A stretch of DNA of 38,763 bases from positions 1 to 38,763 of the forward strand of contig JAEZBZ010000049.1 of assembly GCA_023412745.1 (NCBI GenBank). Reading direction: 5' to 3'. The translations under genes and the position numbers were made by a program. The notes beneath the pieces were generated by a model. It did no database searches and was not told where the DNA came from. It was given only the letters and a program-made list of their open reading frames with translations. Positions 31,787-38,763 of the stretch are shown piece after piece (within the stretch, counting starts at the first letter, position 1; every line of letters begins with the position of its first letter). This stretch comes from Pseudomonadota bacterium (GTDB lineage: Bacteria > Pseudomonadota > Alphaproteobacteria > Rhizobiales > Hyphomicrobiaceae).

Positions 31787-32563
31787 CTAAAGTCTGTGAA
31801 GTTGGAGGCCGCCGCCGATGTCGACGTGCATACCGGTCGCAAACGGCAGGCCACCGGTCGCCAGCGTTGCAGCGGTCTGGCCGATATCTTCAGGAACGCC
31901 CCAGCGCCGCATCGGCACGCCGCCGGACGCGATTAGCGGGTCATACTTGGCAGTCGCCGGCGCGGTCATATCGGTTCTGATGATGCCCGGGCGGATTTCG
32001 AATACGCCGATGCCAAGCTCCGCGAGCCGCGTCGCGAACAGCTTGGTCATCATTGAGAGCGACGCTTTCGTCATGCAGTAGTCAGCACGATTGTCGCCAA
32101 CCATGTCCGCATTGCAGGAACTGACGGTGAGAATGGACCTGTAGGCGTCGGATGGCGCGGCGACCATCCGCCTCGCGACCGCCTGGGTCATGAAGAACGT
32201 GCCGCGCATGTTGATGGCAACCGAGCGGTCGAAGCTTTCCGGCGTCAGTTCGAGCATGTCACCGCGCACCAGCGACGTCACGCCGGCATTGTTTACGAGG
32301 CAGGTCAACGCCCCCAGATCACGCTCGATCGCATCGAGCAAAGCGGCGTGGCTATCGATCTTGGAAACGTCGAAGGAATAATAGCGGCAGCGGCCTTCAG
32401 ACAGCATGGCTTCGGCGTCCGCGATCGGCGCCAGCTCCAGGCTCGCCATGGCCACCTTGAAGCCCGTCTGCCAGAGGCTCCGAGCAATTGCAAAGCCGAT
32501 ACCGCGCCCGGCTCCAGTGACCAACGCCACGCCGCGATCCGCTTGCACTACTGCACTCTCCAT
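31787..32563 (-). CDS. Short-chain dehydrogenase/reductase (SDR)
   Basis: A 258-residue NAD(P)-dependent SDR. The cofactor motif is ALVTGAGRGIGFAIARSL (Gly17-x-x-x-Gly21-x-Gly23), NNAG begins at residue 91, and the catalytic residues are Ser149 (VSSCNADMVG) and Tyr162-x-x-x-Lys166 (DYCMTKASLSM). The end ATGMHVDIGGG is the classical SDR C-terminus, close to FabG-like and sugar-acid enzymes. ATG 32563 is used; a longer frame to 32629 would add a non-homologous N-terminus inside the hairpin region. It is unusual for this gene to lie between the receptor gene and the permeases of an ABC importer; it probably oxidises or reduces the transported compound. Confidence 0.9.
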   Translation of the reverse strand: MESAVVQADRGVALVTGAGRGIGFAIARSLWQTGFKVAMASLELAPIADAEAMLSEGRCRYYSFDVSKIDSHAALLDAIERDLGALTCLVNNAGVTSLVRGDMLELTPESFDRSVAINMRGTFFMTQAVARRMVAAPSDAYRSILTVSSCNADMVGDNRADYCMTKASLSMMTKLFATRLAELGIGVFEIRPGIIRTDMTAPATAKYDPLIASGGVPMRRWGVPEDIGQTAATLATGGLPFATGMHVDIGGGLQLHRL

Positions 32564-32628
32564 GTTCTCACATTCCCGAACTGTAGCAATTCCATTATTT
32601 GCCTTCGCACATTGTAGGCATATCGCCA

Positions 32629-32657
32629 CCGGCCCTCACATGAGTGGTGAGGGCCGG
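32629..32657 (-). terminator. Hairpin between receptor and SDR genes
   Basis: A perfect 11-bp inverted repeat (CCGGCCCTCAC at 32629-32639, complement at 32647-32657) with a 7-nt loop lies in the 140-bp gap between the DppA-like gene and the SDR gene. There is no T tract on either strand. It could stabilise the receptor mRNA 3' end or act as a partial terminator so that the receptor is made in excess. Confidence 0.55.
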
Positions 32658-32703
32658 CGGTTGTGTCCTGTCGCTAAGACTACGAGAGCTTTTCAAGAGG
32701 CCG

Positions 32704-34335
32704 TCAAGCCTTCGGCTTGCCGCCATCGAGATCGATGATCCAACCAGCTGCGGTGAGCGGGAAGGCGCCGATGCTAGAATGCACGCCGATCTGATAGATC
32801 GGCTGGAAAAGAACGATCAGGTTTGCCTGATCGACCATCTTCTGCTGCCACTCCACCCAGGCCTTAGTCTGGGCGTCTGCATCCTGCATTTTCGCGATGT
32901 CATAGGTCCACTTCTGAGTCTCAGGGTCGACCTTCCAGCGCACACGACGAGCCACGCGCTGGACGACTGCATCCGCCCAGCCGAGGTTTTCTACCGCCGG
33001 AGGATTCCAGTAAGTGAGAACACCACCGCGGAAGAGGCCCTTCAGGAAGTCGTTGCGCATGTTGAGCTGATCCTGCGGACGCAGGTTTGCCTTGATGCCG
33101 ACCTGAGCCAAGTCGGCCTGGATCTTCAACGCCAGCGTCTGGTAGGGAACGCCGTTGAAGGCTGCGTTGCTGAACGCCAGCTCAAACTCGAAACCGTTTT
33201 CATAGCCGCCCTTCTTCAGCAGCTCTTTCGCCTTGTCGACGTCCCTATTGAAACCAACCTTGCGGGCGATTTCCTCGGTCGAACCACGCACACCGATAGG
33301 CAGGAAGTGCGCCGGACGCAGCGCGGCGCCACCGATCAGACCGTTGATGATGCCGTCATAGTCGATGGCATAACCGATGGCCTGGCGGCATTCCTTGACA
33401 GCCAGCGCTGGATTGACCGCCGCTTCCTCCATCAGAGCCATGTAGCAGAAGTCAGTCGACACCAGCGGCTCGATCCGGACATCCTTCTCGGCCTTGACCT
33501 CTTTCACCTGCTCGGGAATGAGGTTGAACGCAGCGTCGATGTTGTTGCGGCGGAGAGCCAGAAGCTGCGCTGCGCCGTCGTTGATATGACGGATGATGAC
33601 GCGTGCAAAGGCGGGCTTCTCACCCCAGTAGTGCTCGTTGCGGGTGAGTTGGATCTGCGCGTTACGCTCCCAGCCGGTGAGTACGTAGGCACCGGTGCCG
33701 GCCGAAGCCTTGTCGAGCCACGTGCGCGCCTTGTCCTTGGTGTTGGCGTCTGCGGCAGCCGTTCCGCCGTTCTTCTCCATCAGCGCGCGTTCGCAAACGA
33801 CGAATTCCGGCGCGCAGAGCGTCGTCAGCGTCGGGAAGTCGGCTTCTTTGATGAATATATCAAGCGCCTTGCCGCCTTCAGCGACTTCAACGCGTTCGAC
33901 GTGCGAGATGTAACCCGCCGGCTGGTCCTTGATGTTGATCAGACGATCGAAAGACCACTTCCAATCTTCCGCCGTGACCGGATTGCCGGTGTGGAACTTT
34001 ACGCCTTCGCGCAGCCAGAAGCGGAACTGCTTGCCTTCCGACAGGCGCTCCCACTTGGTCGCCAGGCGCGGCGCGAGGTTGACGTACTCGCCCGGCTTCA
34101 TGGTCAGCAGCGTGTCATAGGTCGCCGCGGTCGGCATCGGGCCGGTATACGTCGCAATGCGGTGGGGATCGAGCGTCACGATATCGCTGATGTCGATACC
34201 CAGGACGAGCGTATCCTTATTGGTCTGCGCATAAACCGTTTCGGGCAGCACGCCCGCCACGCCGAGGGCACCAGCCCCAACGCCCATGAGTTTGAGCGCA
34301 TCGCGCCTACTGATGCGCGTGAACGAATCGGCCAT
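32704..34335 (-). CDS. dppA: ABC transporter solute receptor, family 5 (DppA/OppA type)
   Basis: A 543-residue periplasmic receptor, the size of the family, with a Tat leader (FTRISRRDALKLMGVGAGAL, cleavage near VYAQ). Typical blocks are NLAPRLATKWERLSEGKQFR, FWLREGVKFHTGNPVTAEDW, SAGTGAYVLTGWERNAQIQL, NEHYWGEKPAFARVII and ECRQAIGYAIDYDGIINGLI. A strong GGGAGG precedes the ATG at 34335. It is the first gene of a minus-strand operon: receptor, hairpin, SDR, dppB, dppC, fused ATPase, enoyl-CoA hydratase. Family 5 receptors take peptides but also glycosides, opines and other compounds; the enzymes in this operon favour a non-peptide ligand. Confidence 0.93.
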   Translation of the reverse strand: MADSFTRISRRDALKLMGVGAGALGVAGVLPETVYAQTNKDTLVLGIDISDIVTLDPHRIATYTGPMPTAATYDTLLTMKPGEYVNLAPRLATKWERLSEGKQFRFWLREGVKFHTGNPVTAEDWKWSFDRLINIKDQPAGYISHVERVEVAEGGKALDIFIKEADFPTLTTLCAPEFVVCERALMEKNGGTAAADANTKDKARTWLDKASAGTGAYVLTGWERNAQIQLTRNEHYWGEKPAFARVIIRHINDGAAQLLALRRNNIDAAFNLIPEQVKEVKAEKDVRIEPLVSTDFCYMALMEEAAVNPALAVKECRQAIGYAIDYDGIINGLIGGAALRPAHFLPIGVRGSTEEIARKVGFNRDVDKAKELLKKGGYENGFEFELAFSNAAFNGVPYQTLALKIQADLAQVGIKANLRPQDQLNMRNDFLKGLFRGGVLTYWNPPAVENLGWADAVVQRVARRVRWKVDPETQKWTYDIAKMQDADAQTKAWVEWQQKMVDQANLIVLFQPIYQIGVHSSIGAFPLTAAGWIIDLDGGKPKA

Positions 34336-34646
34336 TCAAGTCCTCCCTGAGGCCAGCCGCTGCGCGACTGACGTTTCCATTAATCCCTAACCAGCACGCA
34401 CAATGCGCTGATTTTGAAGTATTTTTTTATTGGCGTTTTTGTCGCTCATGAACTTACGTGGAGGAAAGTAATCGATTGCCTCCCCCGCGTCCACACACGA
34501 CGGGGCGATTTATCGACGTTTATGTATCGCCCGAACCGTCCGACGACAGGCAATGGGCACGCCCATTCAACGTCACGCGCTTGACCAGTAATCCAGAGCG
34601 GCGACACGTTGTCGCGCGAACTACCCGCAGCCTTGTTCTGCGATCG
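34336..34646. other. Intergenic region, 311 bp
   Basis: Between the receptor gene and the FAD monooxygenase, both on the minus strand. The part nearest the receptor (34400-34445) is A/T-rich with a run of T (34423-34429) and is the likely receptor promoter region, but I cannot fix a -35/-10 pair. A 7-bp hairpin, GGGCGAT at 34503-34509 with ATCGCCC at 34526-34532, has a 16-nt loop and could be a weak terminator for the monooxygenase gene. No gene was seen. Confidence 0.5.
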
Positions 34647-35900
34647 CTATTGGATCGACGAGGCTTTCGTCCCGTTTGCCGCAGCGCCAAAACGTTTGGC
34701 ATTACCCAATCCCAGGCTCCGAAGTGGATTTCCCAGCAAGCCACTCACCATAGCGGCAAGAAGCCTGTTGGCTGGCCACACTTTCGACACCGGACCCGCG
34801 ATCCTGTCACGCAGCCAGGGCAACACGCGGCTATCGGATTGGTAGACCGGCGTGAACAGTCTGCTCATACCTTGGTAGAGATGGACGTGCCTGACGCGCA
34901 GCGCGGCTGCGTCGTGCGGGGCGTGCGATGGATCAGTTTCCTCCCGCAAGGCCTTGGCCAAAGCAAATGCATCAAGCAGGGCCATGTTGGCGCCTTGCCC
35001 GAGTTGCGGGCTTGTCGAATGCCACGCATCACCCAGGTGAAGAAGGCCCGGCTTGGCGGGGGCGCGCACTGTCCGATGCGCATACTTGGCAAACGTCAGT
35101 TGCTCCAGCCGCGTGATTTGATCGAGGAGTGGGCGCGTGGCGGGCCACAAGCGCAGCACCTCGCATTTCCACGCATCCAGCCCCGCATCGCGCCAGCGTT
35201 CCAAGCGATCGGCACGCAGCGACCAGAAGAACGCCGCGCGCGGTGTCGATACGCCGGGCGCCAGACCGATCGGCATGACACCTGCCATCGTGCTCGCGCG
35301 CACATAGCGCTGCTCCAGTGCATCGACGCTGAAGTCTGCTCCAGCCGGCCATTCAAGACTTGCAAAAAGCGCACCATAGGCCAACGTGCGCCCGTCGCAC
35401 GCAGCCAGCGAACTGGCGCCTCCCAAGGCGTCGACAACAAGATCGAACGGCCCGGCGCGTTCACCGTCCGCAAATACGATGTCTCGTTGTCCACCATCGC
35501 GGAGCGGCGCATCGGTCACCGCCCGACTCGTGAAAACCGGGATGTCGGCCGCACGGACAGCCTGGAACAGAATGTCGAAGAGCGCCGCACGATGAATCCC
35601 GACGCCGAAGCTGGTGCGATCAAGCGCGGCATATCTCACGTCGAGCACCGTGCGATTGGACGGCACCGCCTTGCCGAACAACCGATCGATGCGCGCGCCG
35701 GCAGCGACAATCGCCTGATCAAGACCCATCGCACGCAGAACTGCCAAACCCGTCGGCTGAATGATCAATCCGGAGCCAACGGGACGTGGCGCCTCGAAGC
35801 GCTCAAACACGGAAACGCGGTGCCCATCGCGACTGAGCAACAATGCCGACGCGAGGCCGGCAGGGCCACATCCCGCAACTGCGATGTTCAGTACTCTCAT
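34647..35900 (-). CDS. FAD-dependent monooxygenase (aromatic hydroxylase type)
   Basis: A 417-residue flavoprotein of the group A monooxygenase family. The N-terminal FAD-ADP motif is AVAGCGPAGLASALLLSRDG (Gly10-x-Gly12-x-x-Gly15) followed by VSVFERFEAPRPVGSGLIIQ. The mid-region DLVVDALGGASSLAA corresponds to the DG motif with a change: the family's DGxxSxxR reads DALGGASS here. The C-terminal motif LHLGDAWHSTSPQLGQGANM contacts the flavin ribityl chain. Members hydroxylate phenols and related rings using NAD(P)H and oxygen, or epoxidise. It is transcribed away from the truncated methyltransferase with only 40 bp between them. No ring-cleavage gene is adjacent, so its substrate is unknown. 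Confidence 0.88.
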   Translation of the reverse strand: MRVLNIAVAGCGPAGLASALLLSRDGHRVSVFERFEAPRPVGSGLIIQPTGLAVLRAMGLDQAIVAAGARIDRLFGKAVPSNRTVLDVRYAALDRTSFGVGIHRAALFDILFQAVRAADIPVFTSRAVTDAPLRDGGQRDIVFADGERAGPFDLVVDALGGASSLAACDGRTLAYGALFASLEWPAGADFSVDALEQRYVRASTMAGVMPIGLAPGVSTPRAAFFWSLRADRLERWRDAGLDAWKCEVLRLWPATRPLLDQITRLEQLTFAKYAHRTVRAPAKPGLLHLGDAWHSTSPQLGQGANMALLDAFALAKALREETDPSHAPHDAAALRVRHVHLYQGMSRLFTPVYQSDSRVLPWLRDRIAGPVSKVWPANRLLAAMVSGLLGNPLRSLGLGNAKRFGAAANGTKASSIQ

Positions 35901-35940
35901 GAGATGATTTTATTTCCCAGGCGCGTGCCGTCGATACATT

Positions 35941-36384
35941 GTGAGCCATAAAACAAGCGCGCTACGAAAGCGCAAACTGATGGAGCGCAACGTCGACATC
36001 CGCATTCTCGGAATCGATCGCTCGGCCACGATGATCGAGCGGGCACGTCGCAATATCGAGCCAATCGGACATCGCGGCACGGATCTACAGCACACCGATC
36101 TCGCTAGCATGAACAGCGAGGCTGGCCGGTTCGACGTGATCTTCGCCATCAACGTCAATACATTCTGGACCAGCGGTAGCGCGGAGATCGCCGCGCTGAA
36201 GACCCTGCTGGCTCCGCAAGGCCGCGTTTGGCTGTTTTACGAACCGCCTGCCGCGGCGAAGATCGAATATATGATCGAACGCCTGCGGAAGAATATGCAG
36301 GAAGCCGAATTCATGGTGACCATTGTCGCCGAAGACCGCGCAACACCCCCGTTTTTGGCCGTTGCCGCAACACTACGATCGTGA
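35941..36384 (+). CDS. N-terminally truncated SAM-dependent methyltransferase
   Basis: A 147-residue open frame starting at GTG 35941. The segment RILGIDRSATMIERARRNIE matches motif II of class I methyltransferases, followed by RFDVIFAINVNTFWTSGSA (motif IV region) and LKTLLAPQGRVWLFYEPP (motif VI region). The SAM-binding glycine motif (GxGxG) that should precede it is absent, and the upstream frame closes at a TGA (35905-35907) beside the divergent monooxygenase gene. The complete family is 180-210 residues, so the N-terminal part is lost. It is probably a remnant despite its open frame. Confidence 0.6.
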   Translation: MSHKTSALRKRKLMERNVDIRILGIDRSATMIERARRNIEPIGHRGTDLQHTDLASMNSEAGRFDVIFAINVNTFWTSGSAEIAALKTLLAPQGRVWLFYEPPAAAKIEYMIERLRKNMQEAEFMVTIVAEDRATPPFLAVAATLRS

Positions 36385-36494
36385 CGAGTCTCGACACGCA
36401 AAAGCGCGCCACCGGCACAGCTCCAGACGGGCAATCCCAGTCCGATGCGCCGCCTTCCATGGGTTCGCAACCGGAAAAACGCAAATCAAAGTAA
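36381..36494 (+). CDS. Possible 37-residue hydrophilic protein
   Basis: A GTG at 36381 overlaps the methyltransferase stop (GTGA) and opens a 37-codon frame (begins VTSLDTQKRATGTAPDGQSQ, ends QPEKRKSK). It is polar, without a membrane segment or a domain I recognise. The overlap suggests coupling, but a chance frame is quite possible. The rest of 36495-36648 shows no gene. Confidence 0.2.
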   Translation: MTSLDTQKRATGTAPDGQSQSDAPPSMGSQPEKRKSK

Positions 36495-36648
36495 ACACTA
36501 AATAAATCAACAAACTGCACCGTGCCGTTCACGAACGTTTCCATATTCGTTCTGCGGACGGATTGTCGCGATTCCAGCGCAACATCTTGATTTAGCCAAA
36601 TTTTGAAGCGCTGTGCGGACCCGTATCAGTCGGTACAGGAACGTTAAA

Positions 36649-37179
36649 GTGAAGAAACTCGCGTTATCCCTTGCCGCGCTTATTGGATTGGCAATTGTCA
36701 CCAGCGCGGCCTCAGAAGCTCGCCCATCACGGGCAGACCAGACGAACGCCAGTCGCCAGCAGGCGACCCCGCATCACACGCAGCGGGTCACAAAGAAGCG
36801 CCAGGCAAAGCGCGCGCATCATGCGCGTCGCCACACGCGCAGCAACCGCAGCTACCGCTCGTCGCGCCATCAAGGGCGCGGTCGCGCCGTGGTGCATGTT
36901 GCCAATTCCGGTGGCGTCGGCCCTAGGCCGCGCCGCTGGTGCGGATGGTGGATGCGCACGCAGCTCGGTGGCGGTCCGGCCTTCAATCTCGCCTGGAATT
37001 GGCGCCATTATGGAAGCCCGACCACGCCTCGCGTCGGCGCCGTGGTTGTCTGGCGTCATCACGTCGGCATCATCACCGGCCAAGCTTCGAACGGTCGCTG
37101 GCTCGTCAAGTCCGGCAATGACGGCGGGGCTGTGCGCGAGCGCGCGCGTTCCGTTTCCGGTGCGGTTTTCCGCATCTGA
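36649..37179 (+). CDS. Secreted CHAP/NlpC-like protein with basic linker
   Basis: A 176-residue exported protein. I chose GTG 36649, with AGGA upstream, because it gives a clean signal peptide (MKKLALSLAALIGLAIVTSA). Residues about 27-80 are a low-complexity Arg/His/Lys/Ser/Gln linker of strong positive charge. The C-terminal domain (about 90-176) has WCGWWMRTQLGGGP, NLAWNWRHYGSPTTPRVGAV and WRHHVGIITGQASNGRWLVK, consistent with a CHAP-like cysteine peptidase/amidase fold with Cys98, His138 and Asn157 as the possible active site. Related proteins are frequent in Bradyrhizobium. The basic linker may bind the cell wall or anionic polymers; cell-wall hydrolysis is inferred only. Confidence 0.75.
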   Translation: MKKLALSLAALIGLAIVTSAASEARPSRADQTNASRQQATPHHTQRVTKKRQAKRAHHARRHTRSNRSYRSSRHQGRGRAVVHVANSGGVGPRPRRWCGWWMRTQLGGGPAFNLAWNWRHYGSPTTPRVGAVVVWRHHVGIITGQASNGRWLVKSGNDGGAVRERARSVSGAVFRI

Positions 37180-37203
37180 GTCATTAGCCGCGACATCAAC
37201 AAA

Positions 37204-37237
37204 AACACCGCGCCTCACATCTGTGAGGCGCGGTGTT
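37204..37237. terminator. Strong intrinsic terminator between convergent genes
   Basis: A perfect 16-bp inverted repeat (outer arm AACACCGCGCCTCACA, complement at 37222-37237) with a 2-nt centre. On the minus strand it ends in a run of five T, so it is a good terminator for the peroxiredoxin gene; on the plus strand the T run is short. It separates the CHAP-like gene and the peroxiredoxin gene, which converge. Confidence 0.85.
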
Positions 37238-37303
37238 CGTAACGTGTAACTCGCCGTATCACTGGGCGGCGCGCTGATCGACACGGCCGCCCTGACTGGT
37301 CCG

Positions 37304-37963
37304 TTACTTCGGCTGCGGTACGATCCGGATATACGGCCGCGGCGCCTTCCAGCCGTCCGGATAGATTTTCTTGGCCTCTTCGTCGGATACGGAACCGGCG
37401 ATGATAACGTCCTCGCCCTGCTTCCAGTTCACCGGCGTCGCGACCTTGTGCTTGGCCGTGAGTTGCAGCGAGTCGATGATACGAAGGATCTCATCGAAGT
37501 TCCGGCCCGTGGTCATCGGATAGACCAGCACCGTTTTGACCTTCTTGTCCGGCCCGATGATGAACACGTTGCGCACGGTCGCGTTGTCTGCGGGCGTGCG
37601 CCCCTCGGAACTGTCGCCGGCATCTGCCGGCAGCATATTGTAGAGCTTGGAAATTTTCAGGTCGATATCGCCGATCATCGGATAATTCGGCGCGAACCCC
37701 TGCGTTTCCTCGATGTCTTTCGCCCAATCCTTGTGCTTGTCGATGGGATCGACGCTCAAGCCGATGATCTTGGTGTTGCGGCGGTCGAACTCGACCTTCA
37801 GCTTAGCCATGTTGCCGAGCTCGGTCGTGCAAACCGGCGTGAAGTCCTTCGGGTGCGAGAATAGGACCGCCCAGGAATCGCCGATCCAGTCGTGGAAGCG
37901 GATCGGTCCTTCGGTGGTTTGAGCTTCGAAGTCGGGTGCGGTGCTATTGATTTGCAGTGACAT
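37304..37963 (-). CDS. 1-Cys peroxiredoxin (Prx6 type)
   Basis: A 219-residue cytosolic peroxidase that reduces hydrogen peroxide and organic hydroperoxides. The peroxidatic Cys45 is in the motif SHPKDFTPVCTTELGNMAKL. There is no second, resolving cysteine, and the long C-terminal arm (VNWKQGEDVIIAGSVSDEEA, then KKIYPDGWKAPRPYIRIVPQ) is typical of the Prx6 group, which depends on an outside thiol. A strong AGGAGG precedes the ATG. It is a single-gene unit with its own terminator at 37204; a dyad at 38004-38019 lies in its upstream region. Confidence 0.95.
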   Translation of the reverse strand: MSLQINSTAPDFEAQTTEGPIRFHDWIGDSWAVLFSHPKDFTPVCTTELGNMAKLKVEFDRRNTKIIGLSVDPIDKHKDWAKDIEETQGFAPNYPMIGDIDLKISKLYNMLPADAGDSSEGRTPADNATVRNVFIIGPDKKVKTVLVYPMTTGRNFDEILRIIDSLQLTAKHKVATPVNWKQGEDVIIAGSVSDEEAKKIYPDGWKAPRPYIRIVPQPK

Positions 37964-38003
37964 TTGTCCTCCTGACCTCGTTGTGTCGAGACAAAATCCT
38001 GAT

Positions 38004-38019
38004 GCTCATGATCATCAGC
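38004..38019. promoter_or_regulatory. Short dyad upstream of peroxiredoxin
   Basis: GCT-C-ATGATCAT-C-AGC, an 8-bp perfect palindrome with matching 3-bp outer arms and one C/C mismatch on each side, lies 41 bp upstream of the peroxiredoxin start. It may be a regulator site but has no recognised consensus. The rest of 37964-38261 shows no gene. Confidence 0.25.
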
Positions 38020-38261
38020 AGCCATATCAAAATGACAGCGCAATGACCACGATTTAGACCGCCTTCGTCAGCCTCATGGCCTGACTGCGAAACAGACGAT
38101 CCATTAAACGCCGTCGCGGGAACACGCGGATTTCGCGCGCGCGTTTAAACCGGGAAACGCGTTGCGCGCCGCTGCAGTTTCGCGCGATTGCATTCGTGGC
38201 CACAGAATTGTCGCAGGCAAGGGCCGAACGCGCAAAATGGCGTCAGGATGGGACAGCAGCC

Positions 38262-38763
38262 TCAGGCAACGCCCGCGCGCAGCAGATCGTGGACGTGCAG
38301 AATGCCGACCGGCTTGCCCTTGTCGACCACGAACAGCGCCGTGATCCGGCCATTGAGCGCTTCCAGGGCGGCGGCTGCGAGCATGCCCGGGGCGATGGTT
38401 TTCGGCTTGCGCGTCATGATCTCGCCAGTCGTGGCAGCCAGAAGCTGGTCGCCCATATGACGCCGCAAGTCGCCGTCGGTAATGACGCCGACCAGCTTGC
38501 CTTTCGCATTCACTACACCAAGGCAGCCGAAGCTTTTCTGGGTCATCGTAACCAGTGCGGTGCGCATCGGCTCGCGCTCGGACACGATCGGCAGCCGGTC
38601 GCCTTTGTGCATGATGTCGGCGACGAATTTGAGCTGCGCGCCCAACGATCCGCCCGGATGGAACACTTTGAAGTCGTGCGCGGTGAAGCCCTTCGACTCC
38701 TGCAGCGCAATCGCCAGGCAATCCCCCAGCGCGAGCTGCATCGCCGTCGATGTCGTCGGCGCC
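38262..38763 (-). CDS. kdsD: Arabinose-5-phosphate isomerase KdsD, 3' part
   Basis: The gene runs off the right edge; 167 codons of its 3' end are visible. The first visible residues APTTSTAMQLALGDCLAIAL are the end of the SIS sugar-isomerase domain, followed by HDFKVFHPGGSLGAQLKFVA and two CBS domains (about 50-110: MHKGDRLPIVSEREP, GVITDGDLRRHM; about 111-167: IMTRKPKTIAPGMLA, VDKGKPVGILHVHDLL). KdsD converts D-ribulose 5-phosphate to D-arabinose 5-phosphate, the first step to KDO for lipopolysaccharide. Its true start is outside this window. It is likely a chromosomal housekeeping gene, supporting a chromosome location. Confidence 0.93.
   Translation of the reverse strand, partial: APTTSTAMQLALGDCLAIALQESKGFTAHDFKVFHPGGSLGAQLKFVADIMHKGDRLPIVSEREPMRTALVTMTQKSFGCLGVVNAKGKLVGVITDGDLRRHMGDQLLAATTGEIMTRKPKTIAPGMLAAAALEALNGRITALFVVDKGKPVGILHVHDLLRAGVA

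Noticed and set aside
32644..34350. 568-codon plus-strand open frame opposite dppA
   Set aside because: The minus strand encodes an unmistakable Tat-exported receptor; the plus frame has no recognisable domain.
34458..35951. 497-codon plus-strand open frame opposite the FAD monooxygenase
   Set aside because: No domain, low-quality composition, and full overlap with a gene carrying flavin motifs.

Overview
The window looks like a chromosomal segment of an alphaproteobacterium, most likely of the Hyphomicrobiales (Bradyrhizobium/Xanthobacter-type relatives). This rests on gene content: an Atu4866-type secreted protein, many Tat-exported solute receptors, two TRAP systems, UTRA and FCD GntR regulators, and a basic CHAP-like secreted protein of a kind common in Bradyrhizobium. 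No rRNA, tRNA, phage gene, insertion sequence or CRISPR array was recognised.

Layout. 1-3700 is a degraded edge: an intact Atu4866-type secreted protein, a frameshifted NTF2/SnoaL-like secreted protein, an aldo/keto reductase split by an in-frame amber codon, an intact divergent LysR regulator with a dyad in the shared promoter, and a broken fragment of a phosphonate-type ABC ATPase (phnC). 3745-11045 is a histidine utilisation locus: hutC-hutF on the minus strand, divergent from hutI-hutH-hutU-hutD, with a HutC-type dyad between them. No hutG was seen. 11042-19481 is a catabolic module: minus-strand hydroxyacid dehydrogenase, TRAP receptor and permeases, and class III CoA-transferase; divergent enoyl-CoA hydratase plus a second HutC-like regulator; and an acyl-CoA dehydrogenase. 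19580-20881 is a gene graveyard with remnants of a LysR regulator, a second hutU and an MmgE/PrpD protein. 21108-26842 is a plus-strand operon: FCD GntR regulator, isopropylmalate-dehydrogenase-like enzyme, Gfo/Idh/MocA oxidoreductase and a second TRAP system. 26903-34335 is a minus-strand Dpp/Opp-type ABC operon that also carries an SDR and an enoyl-CoA hydratase. 34647-38763 holds an FAD monooxygenase, a truncated methyltransferase, the CHAP-like protein, a 1-Cys peroxiredoxin and the 3' part of kdsD.

How they work together. HutH, HutU, HutI and HutF take histidine through urocanate to N-formylglutamate; HutG would be needed elsewhere. The adjacent module has the parts to import a carboxylate (TRAP), activate it as a CoA ester (CoA-transferase), desaturate it (acyl-CoA dehydrogenase), hydrate it (enoyl-CoA hydratase) and act on a hydroxy acid (dehydrogenase). 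Its regulator is a second HutC paralogue, and a sequence one base from a HutC half-site pair lies in its divergent promoter. I therefore propose, as inference only, that it may feed a urocanate-related acid such as imidazole propionate into the hut pathway; an isobutyrate/3-hydroxyisobutyrate route is the main alternative. The other two transport operons also carry their own dehydrogenases or hydratase, so the region reads as a catabolic island for organic acids, with decayed genes at its joints.
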